This document shows, piece after piece, positions 1 through 8,853 of a stretch of 64,000 bases of DNA. The stretch comes from Maritimibacter alkaliphilus HTCC2654 (lineage in GTDB: Bacteria > Pseudomonadota > Alphaproteobacteria > Rhodobacterales > Rhodobacteraceae). Position numbers and translations under genes: made by a program. The stretch lies in assembly GCF_000152805.1 (NCBI RefSeq), contig NZ_CH902578.1:323173-387172 (forward strand), in the 5' to 3' direction. The notes under the pieces are model-generated. The model had not been told where the DNA came from and did no database searches. It saw nothing but the letters and a program-made list of their open reading frames with translations. The first letter of the stretch is position 1. The number at the start of each line of letters is the position of its first letter.

Positions 1-289
1 TGCACTCCAGCACGACGTCGCAGCCGGACCAGTCGAGTTCGTCCATGTCGTAGGTCGACATCATTTCCATCGGGCCACGGCCGATGTCCATCGTCGTGCC
101 GTTCATGCGGATCTCGTCCGGGTAACGTCCATGGACGCTGTCGTATTTCAGAAGATGCGCGGCGGTCTCGAGCGGGCCGGTCGCGTTGACCTTCACCACC
201 TGAATGTCGTTGCGGCCCGACTGGGCGATGTGAGAGAGCGTGCAGCGCCCGATGCGCCCGAAGCCGTTGATGCCGACGGTGACGGTCAT
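1..289 (-). CDS. gap: Glyceraldehyde-3-phosphate dehydrogenase, N-terminal part (runs off the left edge)
   Basis: Type I GAPDH oxidises glyceraldehyde-3-phosphate with NAD(P) and phosphate in glycolysis/gluconeogenesis and, in many alphaproteobacteria, the Calvin cycle. Only about 96 N-terminal residues are inside the window. They begin MTVTVGINGFGRIGR, the Rossmann nucleotide-binding start of GAPDH, followed by VKVNATGPLETAAHLLKYDS and HGRYPDEI, the usual early GAPDH pattern. The catalytic Cys lies outside. The ATG is at 289-287, and the divergent region 290-571 separates it from the next gene and should hold its promoter. Identification is firm; subtype (Gap1 or Gap2) cannot be decided here. 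Confidence 0.93.
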   Translation of the reverse strand, partial: MTVTVGINGFGRIGRCTLSHIAQSGRNDIQVVKVNATGPLETAAHLLKYDSVHGRYPDEIRMNGTTMDIGRGPMEMMSTYDMDELDWSGCDVVLEC

Positions 290-571
290 GTCTGATCCCC
301 TTTGCACTCGATCCTGATCCTTCGCGCCCGAAGGGGCCCGTTGCCTGCGGTTGATATAGGCGAGGGGGGCGGTTCCGGCCACCTAAATTCGTGTTATCCG
401 CCAGCGTGTTAGCGAAAACATATGTCTCAGATAGGGCGTTAGCGGAACCGTTAACGCAAACGCGGCATGCAATTGTATGCGGATCGGTCGGGAACCCGGA
501 GGGGGATTCGCGACTTGCGGTTTCGGGTCCGGGCGCTACGTTTTCCGGGCAATGACAACGGGCGAGGCGGT

Positions 572-1549
572 ATGAGCGGACTTCTGGCACTCTTGGACGA
601 CGTCGCGGGGATCGCGAAGATCGCGGCCTCGTCGGTGGACGATGTGGCATCGCAGGCCTTCAAGGCGGGGTCCAAGGCCGCGGGCGCGGTGATCGACGAT
701 GCCGCGGTGACGCCCAAGTATCTGACCGGCTTCGACGCGAGCCGCGAATTGCCCATCGTCGGGAAGATCGCGTTGGGGTCGATCCGCAACAAGCTCCTGA
801 TCCTTCTGCCCGTGGGGCTACTGCTCGCGAACTTCGCTCCGTGGGCGATCCCGCCGCTTCTGATGCTGGGCGGGGCCTATCTGTGTTTCGAGGGGGCCGA
901 GAAGATCTGGCACGCGCTTTTTCCCGGCGAACACATCGTCCACGACCCGAAACAGCACGAAAACCCGGACCCGGCGCATCTGGAACAGCAAAAGGTGCAA
1001 GGCGCGATCAAGACCGACTTCATCCTGTCGGCCGAGATCATGACCATCGCACTCTCTGCGCTGCCCGAGTCGAACGTGTGGATGGAGGCCGCCGCGCTTG
1101 CCGTGGTCGCCATCGGGATCACCGTGGCGGTCTATGGCTCGGTCGCGCTGATCGTGAAGGCCGACGACCTTGGCCTGACCATGGCGTCCAACGGCCGTCT
1201 GGGGCTGACCCGTGCGCTGGGGCGCGGGCTGGTCAAGGGGATGCCCAAGTTCATGAAGGCACTGACCATTGTCGGCACCGCCGCGATGCTTTGGGTCGGG
1301 GGCAACATCATCGTCCACGGGCTGCACGAGATGGGCTGGCACGTGCCCTACGACTTCGTTCATCACAATGCGGTGGCGGTGGGCGCGATGGTGTCGGAGG
1401 GCTGGCGCGGCGCGGTCGAATGGATCGCCACGGCAGCGCAGGACGGGGTGATCGGGTTCCTTCTCGGTCTGATCCTGATCCCGGTCGCCACGCGCATCGT
1501 CGGCCCGCTGATCGGGGCCGTGACGGGCAACAAGGCCGAAGCGCACTAA
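572..1549 (+). CDS. DUF808 family inner-membrane protein (YedI-like)
   Basis: The 325-residue protein starts MSGLLALLDDVAGIAKIAA and continues with the conserved DUF808 stretch in which Asp-Asp-Ala-Ala-Val-Thr-Pro precedes the first membrane helix. Several hydrophobic segments follow (about 80-115, 170-200, 235-260, 300-320), so it is an integral membrane protein. The family is widespread and has no established function. The reading frame is open from 467, but the ATG at 572 matches the family N-terminus, so I chose it. It is divergent from gap and convergent with the next gene, 12 bp away. Confidence 0.85.
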   Translation: MSGLLALLDDVAGIAKIAASSVDDVASQAFKAGSKAAGAVIDDAAVTPKYLTGFDASRELPIVGKIALGSIRNKLLILLPVGLLLANFAPWAIPPLLMLGGAYLCFEGAEKIWHALFPGEHIVHDPKQHENPDPAHLEQQKVQGAIKTDFILSAEIMTIALSALPESNVWMEAAALAVVAIGITVAVYGSVALIVKADDLGLTMASNGRLGLTRALGRGLVKGMPKFMKALTIVGTAAMLWVGGNIIVHGLHEMGWHVPYDFVHHNAVAVGAMVSEGWRGAVEWIATAAQDGVIGFLLGLILIPVATRIVGPLIGAVTGNKAEAH

Positions 1550-1561
1550 AGCATCACGTCA

Positions 1562-2107
1562 CTAGTAGTGCCGCTTCAGCTCTTCGGCGAAGAATTCGTC
1601 GAACGCGGTCGGTGTGATCCATCCGACGGGCGCATCGTCGAGGTCCTGGCCCAGAAACAGCTTCACCGCCGCCACTGCGTGCCAGTTCTGGCCGCCCGCC
1701 GCGTGGTAGGGGCGCATCGGAACGCGGGTGCCGTCCTTGAGGATCAGGTTGGGCCGCGCGGTGCCCGTGTCGGTCCCCTGCGCGCCGACGGTGCTGATCT
1801 GCGCCGTCTCGACGTCGCTGAGGGGCCAATGCCAGTTTTTCGTCCCGGTGCGGTCCGTGACCACCAGATCGACGCAGTCGGCCTCCCGGTCCAGCGTGAA
1901 GGTCGAGGTCATACGCGTACGCCGCCAGTAGAGGTAGGCCGCGACGATAAGCGCGGCGACGACCCCCAGCGGCTCCCAGAACCCCTCCCACGCCATGACC
2001 AGCGCGCCGCCAGCAAGCACGACACTCGCCGCGATCAGCCCGACCTTCTTGTCGCGCTGATCGTCATAGAGGACGAGCTTCGTCTCGGTCTTGTCGGCAA
2101 TGCGCAT
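1562..2107 (-). CDS. Membrane-anchored hypothetical protein
   Basis: This 181-residue protein starts MRIADKTETKLVLYDDQRD. Two closely spaced hydrophobic segments lie at about 22-45 and 47-62, followed by a basic stretch RRTRM and a soluble C-terminal domain of about 115 residues. The layout suggests a small inner-membrane protein with a cytoplasmic sensor- or PH-like domain, but I recognise no named family. The frame is open to 2272; the inner ATG at 2107 is preferred because the upstream translation is low-complexity Pro/Arg/Ser-rich. Confidence 0.65.
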   Translation of the reverse strand: MRIADKTETKLVLYDDQRDKKVGLIAASVVLAGGALVMAWEGFWEPLGVVAALIVAAYLYWRRTRMTSTFTLDREADCVDLVVTDRTGTKNWHWPLSDVETAQISTVGAQGTDTGTARPNLILKDGTRVPMRPYHAAGGQNWHAVAAVKLFLGQDLDDAPVGWITPTAFDEFFAEELKRHY

Positions 2108-2247
2108 TGTGGTCCCCGCTGCGGTGTCTCTCGCCGAGCATAGCACAGGATGGGGCCTTGCGCGGGGGCAGGGCAAAAAGCCGTGAACAGAGCGAAAAAC
2201 GCGCGCGGACGGGTGGACAGGCACGGACTCAGGCGAAAGGAAGGGGC

Positions 2248-2589
2248 ATGTCGTTCGCCCGCCATATCGCATTGATGCTCATGGTCGTGCTCGTCCTTCC
2301 ATGGGGGGCGGCGCTGCGGCTGGCCGAGGCGCGTGGGGCGGGCGAGGTCGCGACCGTTCAAGCGGTCGCGGTCAGTCACCAGCAAAGCACCGTCGCCCGC
2401 GCGAGCGGGGTGACCCACAAATGCCGGACGGCGACCCTGCCGGGTGCGCCCTGTTTTCACGCTACGCTGCCTGACGAGACCGACATTTCCACGCCCGAAG
2501 GCCAGCGGGGCCTGATCCGTCCCGACTCAGCGCGCATCGCCGCCCGGCCCACGGATGCCCCCGACACCGGCCCCCCACGCTTCGTCTGA
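2248..2589 (+). CDS. Small exported hypothetical protein
   Basis: The 113-residue product begins MSFARHIALMLMVVLVLPWGAALRLAEA, which looks like a signal peptide with a possible cut after AEA. The rest is polar, with two cysteines about 15 residues apart (HKCR and PCFH) that could form a disulfide in the periplasm. The ATG at 2248 follows a purine-rich AAGGAAGGGG. No family recognised. It lies 57 bp upstream of the L,D-transpeptidase gene on the same strand, so co-transcription is possible. Confidence 0.55.
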   Translation: MSFARHIALMLMVVLVLPWGAALRLAEARGAGEVATVQAVAVSHQQSTVARASGVTHKCRTATLPGAPCFHATLPDETDISTPEGQRGLIRPDSARIAARPTDAPDTGPPRFV

Positions 2590-2646
2590 TTGCCGAGCCG
2601 ACGTGCGCCTGCACGTCTTCTGACCCAATCTTACGGAGTTATTTTC

Positions 2647-3330
2647 ATGCTGACCCGACGCATGTTCCTTACGGGGAGCGCGGCGCTTGGCCTTGCCGCC
2701 TGCGCGCGACCCGAAACCGTCCTCGAGGCACCCGAGCCCACCATCCCGCCCTTGCCGGACTTCTACGGTCCGATCACCGACGAACCCTATCCGATCCCAG
2801 CCGTCGAGGAGGGCGTCGTTCACCCGTCGCTCTGGCGGCAGGAGGTCGCGAATCCGTGGCCCAACCGCCCGCGCGGGACCATCGTGGTCGACCCGAACGA
2901 GGCGCGGCTCTACTTCGTCGACACGCCGGAGACCGCCACGCGCTATGGCGTCAGTGTCGGCGCGGCGGGCTTCGCGTGGGCGGGCATCGCACGGCTTCAG
3001 TTCTGGCGCGACTGGCCGCGCTGGAAGGTGCCGGACGCAATGATCGAGCGGAAACCGGAGCTTGCCCAATATTCATGGCGAAAGGGCGGTATGGAGCCGG
3101 GGCCGGGCAACCCGATGGGCGCACGGGCGCTTTACCTGTTCGATGACGGGGTCGATACGCTCTACCGCATCCACGGCGACGCCTCGGCGCGCGAGTTGGG
3201 GCAGGCGGTGTCGTCCGGCTGCATCCGAATGCTCGATCAGGACGTGATCCATTTGCAGGAAAAGGCCGTTCACGGCGCGGATGTCGAGGTTCTGCCATCG
3301 CGTGAGCCTGCGGGCGTGCGCGTGCTGTGA
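2647..3330 (+). CDS. L,D-transpeptidase (YkuD family), exported
   Basis: YkuD-fold L,D-transpeptidases make 3-3 peptidoglycan cross-links or attach proteins to the wall in the periplasm. The 227-residue protein shows the catalytic signature with His176 in HGD and Cys192 in SSGCIRM, the usual H-x(14-17)-SxGC(I/V)R(M/L) spacing. The N-terminus MLTRRMFLTGSAALGLAAC has a twin-arginine-like motif followed by a lipobox ending at Cys19, so it may be a Tat-exported lipoprotein. The ATG at 2647 was chosen over an upstream start at 2590 because it yields this signal sequence. A strong hairpin terminator follows directly. Confidence 0.9.
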   Translation: MLTRRMFLTGSAALGLAACARPETVLEAPEPTIPPLPDFYGPITDEPYPIPAVEEGVVHPSLWRQEVANPWPNRPRGTIVVDPNEARLYFVDTPETATRYGVSVGAAGFAWAGIARLQFWRDWPRWKVPDAMIERKPELAQYSWRKGGMEPGPGNPMGARALYLFDDGVDTLYRIHGDASARELGQAVSSGCIRMLDQDVIHLQEKAVHGADVEVLPSREPAGVRVL

Positions 3331-3335
3331 ACGAA

Positions 3336-3365
3336 AACGCCCCCGCAGCGGACTGCGGGGGCGTT
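3336..3365. terminator. Bidirectional hairpin between L,D-transpeptidase and transketolase genes
   Basis: A perfect 13-bp stem (AACGCCCCCGCAG / CTGCGGGGGCGTT) with a 4-nt loop sits between two convergent genes. A-rich sequence precedes it on the plus strand, giving a short U tract on the minus-strand transcript. Confidence 0.8.
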
Positions 3366-3390
3366 GGATCGTCTCGGAAACGGGGCCGGA

Positions 3391-5421
3391 TCAGGCGATG
3401 AGCGCCTTGACCTTCTCGACCACGTTCTCGGCGGTGATGCCCATTTCCGAGTAGATCGTGGGGGCGGGGGCGGAAGCGCCGAAGCCCTCCATCCCGACGA
3501 AGGCCTGACGGTTTTCACGCCCGCGCTCGCCCAGGAGCCAGCGGTCCCAACCACAGTCGCGCAGCGCAGCTTCGATGCCCACGCGAACGGGACCGGCAGG
3601 CAGCACCTTGCGACGATAGCTTTCGTCCTGCGCTGCGAAGAGTTCCATGCAAGGCACTGAAACCACACGGGTTCCGATCCCGGCCTCTTGCAGCAGATCC
3701 CGCGCTTTCATCGCGATCTCGACTTCCGAACCCGTGGCCATCAGGATCGCCTGACGCTTGCCCTCGGCCTCGGCCAGCACATAGGCGCCCTTGGCGGTGA
3801 GGTTGGAGTTCTTGTGCTCGGTGCGCAGCGTCGGCAGGCCCTGACGCGAAAGCGCCATGCAGGACGGCGTGTTCTGCGAGGTCAGCGCCAGTTCCCAGGC
3901 CTCGGCGGTCTCGACCGTGTCGCAGGGCCGGAAGGTCCAGGTGTTCGGCGTCGCACGCCAGATCGCCAGATGTTCGACCGGCTGGTGGGTCGGACCGTCT
4001 TCGCCCAGACCGATCGAGTCGTGGGTCATGACGTAGGTCACCGGAATGCCCATCAGCGACGACAGGCGGATCGCACCGCGCGCGTAATCGGTGAAGGCCA
4101 TGAAGGTGCCGCCATAGGGGCGGATGCCGCCGTGCAGGACCAGACCGTTCATCGCGGCGGCCATGCCGTGTTCACGGATGCCGTAATGCACGTAGCGGCC
4201 CTTGCGGTTCTTCTCGTCGAAGATGCCGAGGTCGGCGGTGAGCGTGTTGTTCGAGCCCGTCAGGTCCGCCGAGCCGCCGATGTTCTCCGGCATGATCGGG
4301 TTCACGACCTCGAGCACCATTTCAGACGACTTGCGGGTCGCGACCTTCGGCGCTTCCTCGGAAATCTGCTTTTTCAGCGCCTTGATGCGGGCCGAAAGCT
4401 TCTTCGGGGCTTCGAGCGCGAAGACGCGGGCGATTTCCTTTTGCCGCTGCTCGGACAGTTCGGCCACCCGGCCTTCCCAGTCGCGCCGATCCGCTGCGCC
4501 GCGCTCGCCGATGGCTTTCCACTGGTCGGCCACGTCGTTCGGGATGACGAAGGCGGCATGCGGCCAGCCGTAGGTGTCGCGCAGCTTCGCGATTTCTTCA
4601 TCCCCCAGCGGCGAGCCATGCGCCTTGGCGCTGTCCTGCTTGGACGAGCCGAAACCGATGTGGGTCTTGCAGTCGATCAGCGTGGGCTTCTTCGACTTCT
4701 TCGCTTCGGTCAGCGCGCGGTCGATGTCTTCGGGATCGTGGCCGTCGCAGGCGAGAACCTGCCAGCCCGACGCCTTGAAGCGGCCCTTCTGGTCGGTGAT
4801 GTCCGACATCGAAATCTCGCCGTCGATCGAGATGTTGTTGTTGTCCCAAAGAACGATCAGCTTCGACAGCTTCTGACGGCCCGCAAGCCCGATGGCTTCC
4901 TGGCTGATGCCTTCCATGAGGCAGCCGTCACCGGCGATGACGTAGGTGTAGTGATCCTGCACCTTGCGGCCGAAGCGCGCGCGCAGCATTTCTTCGGCCA
5001 TCGCCATGCCCACGGCGGTCGAAAGACCCTGACCCAGCGGGCCGGTCGTCGTCTCGATGCCCTTGGCGTGACCGTATTCCGGGTGGCCGGCGGTCTTGGC
5101 GCCCCACTGGCGGAAATTCTTGATCTCGTCGATCGTCATGTCGGCGTAGCCGGTCAGGTGCAAAAGACCGTAGATCAGCATCGAGCCGTGGCCTGCCGAG
5201 AGGACGAACCGGTCACGGTCGGGCCAGTCGGGGCGCGAGGGATCGAATTTCAGGTGCTTTTCGAACAGCACGGTCGCCACGTCGGCCATGCCCATCGGCA
5301 TGCCGGGGTGACCGGAGTTCGCCGCCTGGACGGCATCCACGGCAAGCATCCGCAGGGCGGCGGCTTTCATCCAGTGGTCAGGGTGTTTTTCGCGAAGGGC
5401 GGGAATGTCCACGTCGGCCAT
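3391..5421 (-). CDS. tkt: Transketolase
   Basis: Transketolase moves two-carbon ketol units between sugar phosphates in the pentose phosphate and Calvin pathways using thiamine diphosphate. The 676-residue protein has the full family length and hallmarks: SGHPGMPMG at about 37-44, [15 protein letters not shown], the TPP motif beginning GDGCLMEG and ending NNNISIDG, and the [20 protein letters not shown] stretch of the pyrimidine-binding domain. The start [14 protein letters not shown] at 5421 matches family starts; the frame continues upstream to 5619 without family similarity. It is a single-gene unit ending at the hairpin at 3336-3365. Confidence 0.97.
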   Translation of the reverse strand: MADVDIPALREKHPDHWMKAAALRMLAVDAVQAANSGHPGMPMGMADVATVLFEKHLKFDPSRPDWPDRDRFVLSAGHGSMLIYGLLHLTGYADMTIDEIKNFRQWGAKTAGHPEYGHAKGIETTTGPLGQGLSTAVGMAMAEEMLRARFGRKVQDHYTYVIAGDGCLMEGISQEAIGLAGRQKLSKLIVLWDNNNISIDGEISMSDITDQKGRFKASGWQVLACDGHDPEDIDRALTEAKKSKKPTLIDCKTHIGFGSSKQDSAKAHGSPLGDEEIAKLRDTYGWPHAAFVIPNDVADQWKAIGERGAADRRDWEGRVAELSEQRQKEIARVFALEAPKKLSARIKALKKQISEEAPKVATRKSSEMVLEVVNPIMPENIGGSADLTGSNNTLTADLGIFDEKNRKGRYVHYGIREHGMAAAMNGLVLHGGIRPYGGTFMAFTDYARGAIRLSSLMGIPVTYVMTHDSIGLGEDGPTHQPVEHLAIWRATPNTWTFRPCDTVETAEAWELALTSQNTPSCMALSRQGLPTLRTEHKNSNLTAKGAYVLAEAEGKRQAILMATGSEVEIAMKARDLLQEAGIGTRVVSVPCMELFAAQDESYRRKVLPAGPVRVGIEAALRDCGWDRWLLGERGRENRQAFVGMEGFGASAPAPTIYSEMGITAENVVEKVKALIA

Positions 5422-5636
5422 CCTTTGCTGGTCGTTAGCGCTGTCCGGCTCTCTTAGCAGCCCTCGGGGCAAGATCAAGCGCGCATCCCAAGTGGTTGAC
5501 GCCAAAGGGGGCGCAATCGGCCAATCGTTGCGATAGGATCGAGGCGAGGCTGGGCCATACGCGATTCGCGGCACGGTTGCGTGACAGGACGCGGGCAGGC
5601 AAAGTCTCCAACAGGACAAACAAGGACAGGCGGAGC

Positions 5637-6131
5637 ATGAGCGATATTTCCGAGCTTCAATCCCGCATCGCCAATGCGCTCGACCGGATCGGGTCGGGGC
5701 TCGACTATCTCGGGCAGGCGGCGCCGGAAAGCGAAGGGGACACGGCCGAGGTGTTGGCCCTGCGCGCGCAGCTGGACGAGGAACGCACGGCGAATGCGCA
5801 ACTCGAAGACCGCGTGCGGTCGATCCGGGAGAAACAGGATTCGACGGTCGAGACGCTGGCGGGCGAGGTGGAGCGCCTGACGCGCCTTCTCGCCACGCAG
5901 GAAGAGACGGTCGCGCGGCTGGCGCGGGTCAATGCCGAACTCAGGTCGAACAACGCGGCCCTGCGCGAGGCGATTTCAGCGGGCGTGGCGGAGCCGCATC
6001 TGGTGAACAAGTCGATGATGGCGGAACTCGACGCGCTGCGGGCCGCGCAGTCGGCGGATCGGGCAGAACTCGACTCGGTTCTGGGCGAGCTGGACGCGAT
6101 GATCGACGCAGCCGAGACGGGAGGGGCCTGA
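5637..6131 (+). CDS. Coiled-coil protein encoded just upstream of zapA
   Basis: The 164-residue acidic protein begins [19 protein letters not shown] and is dominated by heptad-rich alpha-helix between about 35 and 115 ([37 protein letters not shown]). No enzymatic motif is visible. The stop is separated by one base from the zapA start, so the two genes are very likely co-translated. By context it may be a division-associated structural protein, but that is inference. The start was chosen by a GGCGGAG ribosome-binding site. Confidence 0.75.
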   Translation: MSDISELQSRIANALDRIGSGLDYLGQAAPESEGDTAEVLALRAQLDEERTANAQLEDRVRSIREKQDSTVETLAGEVERLTRLLATQEETVARLARVNAELRSNNAALREAISAGVAEPHLVNKSMMAELDALRAAQSADRAELDSVLGELDAMIDAAETGGA

Positions 6132-6132
6132 G

Positions 6133-6498
6133 ATGCCTGACGTGAACATCACCGTGGGCGGTCGCGAATTCGAAGTGGCCTGTGCCGAGGGCGAAGAGCA
6201 CTTCCTGAAGTCCGCCGCCGCCATGCTGGACAACGAAGCGCAGGTCATGGTGAGCCAGATCCGCCACCTGACCGAAAGCCGGATGCTTCTGATGGCCGGG
6301 CTTCTGCTCGCCGACAAGACCGCCGGGTTCGAGGACAATCTGCGGCTGGCGGAAAAGAAGATCGCGGCGCTCGAGGCGGAACTCATCGAAGCGCGGGCGG
6401 CCGCGGGCGAGGGCCCGGCCTCGGTGCGCGACACGCTGGCCGAACTCGCCGCGCGGGCCGAGGCCATCGCGGCGCAGGTCGACGAAAAGATCGGCTGA
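6133..6498 (+). CDS. zapA: Cell division protein ZapA
   Basis: ZapA binds and bundles FtsZ filaments at midcell. The 121-residue protein opens with VNITVGGREFEVACAEGEE, the beta-hairpin typical of the ZapA globular head, and ends in a long Ala/Glu-rich helix (about 70-118) that forms the dimerising coiled coil. Length and order match alphaproteobacterial ZapA. It follows the coiled-coil gene by one base. Confidence 0.93.
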   Translation: MPDVNITVGGREFEVACAEGEEHFLKSAAAMLDNEAQVMVSQIRHLTESRMLLMAGLLLADKTAGFEDNLRLAEKKIAALEAELIEARAAAGEGPASVRDTLAELAARAEAIAAQVDEKIG

Positions 6499-6786
6499 AC
6501 ACGGTTACCCGATCGGATGAAGCAAGCTGTGCGCGGGCTGGCCCGCGCGCAGGTCTTGCGCGTCTCCGCCTGCGGCAGAAACACGCGGCGGGCGCTCTTG
6601 CCCCCCGCGTTCTGCGTGCGGATGTGTCGTGGATTTTGCTGGGGAAGCGCTTGAGGAGCAGATCTGCCCCTCAAGGCGCGATGTCGAGTGTGGTGCGAGT
6701 CGCCGCCGCGTCAAGGACAAGCCGCGCCGGGGCGCGGTGCCTGCGGCATCCTTGACCCGTCATCGACTCACGGGTCTCGCGTTCGG
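6499..6786. other. Convergent intergenic region with several inverted repeats
   Basis: No gene is visible between zapA and grxD. The region holds three hairpin-capable sequences: 6651-6677 (CTTGAGG ... CCTCAAG enclosing the palindrome GCAGATCTGC), 6710-6756 (GTCAAGGA ... TCCTTGAC enclosing CCGCGCC/GGCGCGG) and 6754-6776 (GACCCGT/ACGGGTC). They probably act as transcription stops for the two convergent genes. A CAGGTCTTGCGC string near 6550 also occurs in the intergenic element at 17.4 kb. Confidence 0.5.
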
Positions 6787-7146
6787 TCAGCCGTTCGCTT
6801 CGCGGATCTTTTCGGCGGCTTTTTTCGAGTAGGTGATGCCTTCGTCGTCGAAAAGCTTGTCCAACTCGCCCGACAGCGTCATCTCGGTGATGATGTCGCA
6901 GCCGCCGACGAATTCGCCCTTCACGTAGAGCTGCGGGATCGTCGGCCAGTCCGAGTAATCCTTGATGCCCTGACGGATCTGGTCGTCGGCCAGCACGTTG
7001 ACGTCGGTGAATTCGACGCCCATGAAGTTAAGCACCCCGGCCACGCGGGACGAGAACCCGCATTGCGGCATTTCCTTGGTGCCCTTCATGTAGAGCACCA
7101 CGTCGTTCGAGGTGACGGTGGATTTGATGGTGTCTTCTGCGGTCAT
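6787..7146 (-). CDS. grxD: Monothiol glutaredoxin Grx4/GrxD family
   Basis: CGFS glutaredoxins bind a [2Fe-2S] cluster with glutathione and deliver it to client proteins, often together with BolA. The 119-residue protein has MKGTKEMPQCGFS with the single active Cys at residue 29, then WPTIPQLYVKGEFVGGCDI, the glutathione-binding half. It lies 23 bp downstream of bolA on the same strand, the common bolA-grxD arrangement, which supports an Fe-S trafficking pair. Confidence 0.96.
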   Translation of the reverse strand: MTAEDTIKSTVTSNDVVLYMKGTKEMPQCGFSSRVAGVLNFMGVEFTDVNVLADDQIRQGIKDYSDWPTIPQLYVKGEFVGGCDIITEMTLSGELDKLFDDEGITYSKKAAEKIREANG

Positions 7147-7169
7147 GTTGTCTGTCCTTGTCGCGCGTC

Positions 7170-7412
7170 TCAGGCGGGAGCCTTGGTGGTGAGCGCAAGC
7201 GCGTGGAGGTCGCCGTTCGGCCCGTCCATCTTGCCCTTGAGCGAGGCATAGACGGCCCGCTGCTGTTGCACCCGGTTCATGCCCTTGAAGCTTTCGTCGA
7301 TCACTTCCGCCGCCCAGTGATTGCCGTCGCCGGCAAGGTCGGTGATCGTGATCTTTGCGTTCGGAAAGGTCTCACGGATGAGCGCCTCGATTTCCGATCC
7401 TTCCATGGCCAT
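7170..7412 (-). CDS. bolA: BolA family protein
   Basis: BolA-type proteins partner with CGFS glutaredoxins through a conserved His to hold or transfer [2Fe-2S] clusters. The 80-residue protein starts MAMEGSEIEALIRETFPNAK and carries GDGNHWAAEVIDESFKGMNR and the C-terminal HALALTT, which includes the invariant His of BolA_1/IbaG-like proteins. GGGAG lies about 10 nt upstream of the ATG at 7412. It is the first gene of a bolA-grxD operon. Confidence 0.94.
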   Translation of the reverse strand: MAMEGSEIEALIRETFPNAKITITDLAGDGNHWAAEVIDESFKGMNRVQQQRAVYASLKGKMDGPNGDLHALALTTKAPA

Positions 7413-7509
7413 GAAGTTCTGTCTCCCAGCGGTGTTTCTCATCCATGATGTAGATTGCGTGCGCGGGCGCTGCAAGGGTGGAGGTCCGGCGGGGGCTGTG
7501 CGCTGGCGC

Positions 7510-8019
7510 TCAGACGAAGTCGCGAAGCCTTGGCAGGAAGGCCTTGAGCCGGGCGGGCGCCTCCGAGGCCGCGAAGGCCGAGAGCTGTTCTTCGGTCCAG
7601 CCCTCGTCCGGGGCGTAGAGGTCGAGCAAGGCCTCGCGCTCGGCCTCGTAGCTGTCGGGCAGGTCGAGCCGTTCCGCGACCAGCAAAAGCTCGATCCCGT
7701 CATGGATCTGGCGCATCGTGGCGAAGGCCGCGAGCATCGGTTGCGTGATGTCCGGCGTTCTGGCCCACGTGTCGCCCTTGAACACCTCCTGAGTCACCCG
7801 TTGGCCGGCACCACGGCATTCATAGGCGACGCAGCCGGGAAAGCCCGCGTCTTCGAGGTGGTTGTAGAGCGAACAGCCCAGTTTCCCGTTGAGGTTGGGG
7901 CAGGGCAGACCCGCCGGTTTGTCGATCGCGAAATCCTCGCCCGCGTCGAAGGCAAGGGCGATGCAGCACAGCGCCGAACAATTGGCGCAGTCGGAGGTCA
8001 TATCGGGGATCAGGGCCAT
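7510..8019 (-). CDS. Cysteine-cluster protein (YkgJ-like)
   Basis: The 169-residue protein has an N-terminal Cys-rich half: CANCSALCC at about 11-19, then single cysteines in GLPC, LGC, GFPGC and YEC, spaced as in YkgJ-type proteins thought to bind zinc or an Fe-S cluster. The C-terminal half is helical and Leu/Ala/Glu-rich. Function is not established. It is divergent from the MerR regulator, with about 78 bp between starts. Confidence 0.7.
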   Translation of the reverse strand: MALIPDMTSDCANCSALCCIALAFDAGEDFAIDKPAGLPCPNLNGKLGCSLYNHLEDAGFPGCVAYECRGAGQRVTQEVFKGDTWARTPDITQPMLAAFATMRQIHDGIELLLVAERLDLPDSYEAEREALLDLYAPDEGWTEEQLSAFAASEAPARLKAFLPRLRDFV

Positions 8020-8060
8020 GGGCGATATGTGACGCGGGCCGCACGCCCGTGCAAGGGGTG

Positions 8061-8091
8061 TTGACCCTCACGCAGGGTGAGGCCCCATGAA
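8061..8091 (+). promoter_or_regulatory. MerR-type overlong-spacer promoter and operator
   Basis: TTGACC at 8061-8066 and CATGAA at 8086-8091 are separated by 19 bp, the extended spacing typical of promoters controlled by MerR-family activators. The spacer carries a dyad CCTCAC-N5-GTGAGG (8066-8082). The expected transcription start, about 7 nt past the -10, falls on the ATG of the MerR gene at 8098, so the transcript may be leaderless and autoregulated. Confidence 0.65.
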
Positions 8092-8097
8092 AGCGCC

Positions 8098-8853
8098 ATG
8101 ACTGAGCGAATCGACGAGATGACGGTGGGCGAACTGGCTAGGGTCGCGGGTGTGACGGTGCGGCTTCTGCACCATTACGACCAGATCGGCCTGCTGCGTC
8201 CGGCCCATGTGGCCGCCAACGGATACCGCTACTACGGGCGGGCCGAGGCCGAGCGGTTGCAGGAAATCCTCGCCCTGAAGGCGGGCGGCGTGCCGCTGGA
8301 CGAGATCGGCGCGATGCTGGACGGTCAAGACCGGCTGGCGCGGCTGATCGCGCACCGGGCGCGATTGGAGGCCGAGGCGGCGCGGGTCACCGGCATGATC
8401 GAGACGCTCGATGCGACGATCGAAACCGAGAGGAAAGGACGCAGAATGGCGCTCGAAAACTTATACTGGCCGCCCGCGCCGGAAGAGCAGGCCGACCACG
8501 AGGCATGGCTGGTCGAAACTTACGGCGACTGGGTGGCCGAGGCGATCGCGGCGTCGAAGGCGCATCTGGCCCACGCGCCGATGGGGATGGACGGCAAGAT
8601 GGACGCCTTGCGCGCGATCGAGGGGGCGCTGGTCGCGGATTATGAGGGCGGGGTGCCCCCCGGCCGCGCCGATGTGGCCGCGCACCGCGACTGGGTCGCT
8701 GGCATGTGGGGTAGGCCCTGTTCCCCCGAGGCCCATGCCGGGCTGGCCGAGATGTATCTGTCGCACCCGGACTTCATCGCCCGATACGAGGCGCTGTCGC
8801 CCGGGTTCAGCCAGTGGTTGCCTGCCGCGATCAAGGCCGCAGCAGCGCGGTGA
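8098..8853 (+). CDS. MerR family regulator with TipAS-like effector domain
   Basis: The 251-residue protein begins with a MerR winged helix-turn-helix: MTVGELARVAGVTVRLLHHYDQIGLL at about 6-31, then the wing residues NGYRYYG. A coiled-coil dimerisation helix follows to about 118. The C-terminal 130 residues, starting MALENLYWPP, resemble the TipAS antibiotic/ligand-binding domain, including the early EEQADHEAW and late YLSHPDFIARYE segments. It probably activates its own promoter on binding a small molecule. No ribosome-binding site precedes the ATG, in line with the predicted leaderless start. Its end overlaps the convergent gene by 23 bp. Confidence 0.87.
   Translation: MTERIDEMTVGELARVAGVTVRLLHHYDQIGLLRPAHVAANGYRYYGRAEAERLQEILALKAGGVPLDEIGAMLDGQDRLARLIAHRARLEAEAARVTGMIETLDATIETERKGRRMALENLYWPPAPEEQADHEAWLVETYGDWVAEAIAASKAHLAHAPMGMDGKMDALRAIEGALVADYEGGVPPGRADVAAHRDWVAGMWGRPCSPEAHAGLAEMYLSHPDFIARYEALSPGFSQWLPAAIKAAAAR

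Noticed and set aside
3688-5457. 589-codon plus-strand frame opposite transketolase
   Set aside because: Antisense shadow of a complete transketolase with all motifs; the translation is His/Arg/Gly-rich without domains. The same reasoning removes long frames opposite purL (9310-10305, 10453-11631), the oxidoreductase (13970-16402), ccmF (24728-26254) and the MscS gene (41711-44443).
6499-6786. 6S RNA downstream of zapA
   Set aside because: zapA-linked 6S RNA occurs in many proteobacteria, but I could not fold this gap into the closing stem, central bubble and terminal loop arrangement; it contains separate short hairpins instead. A covariance-model search would decide.
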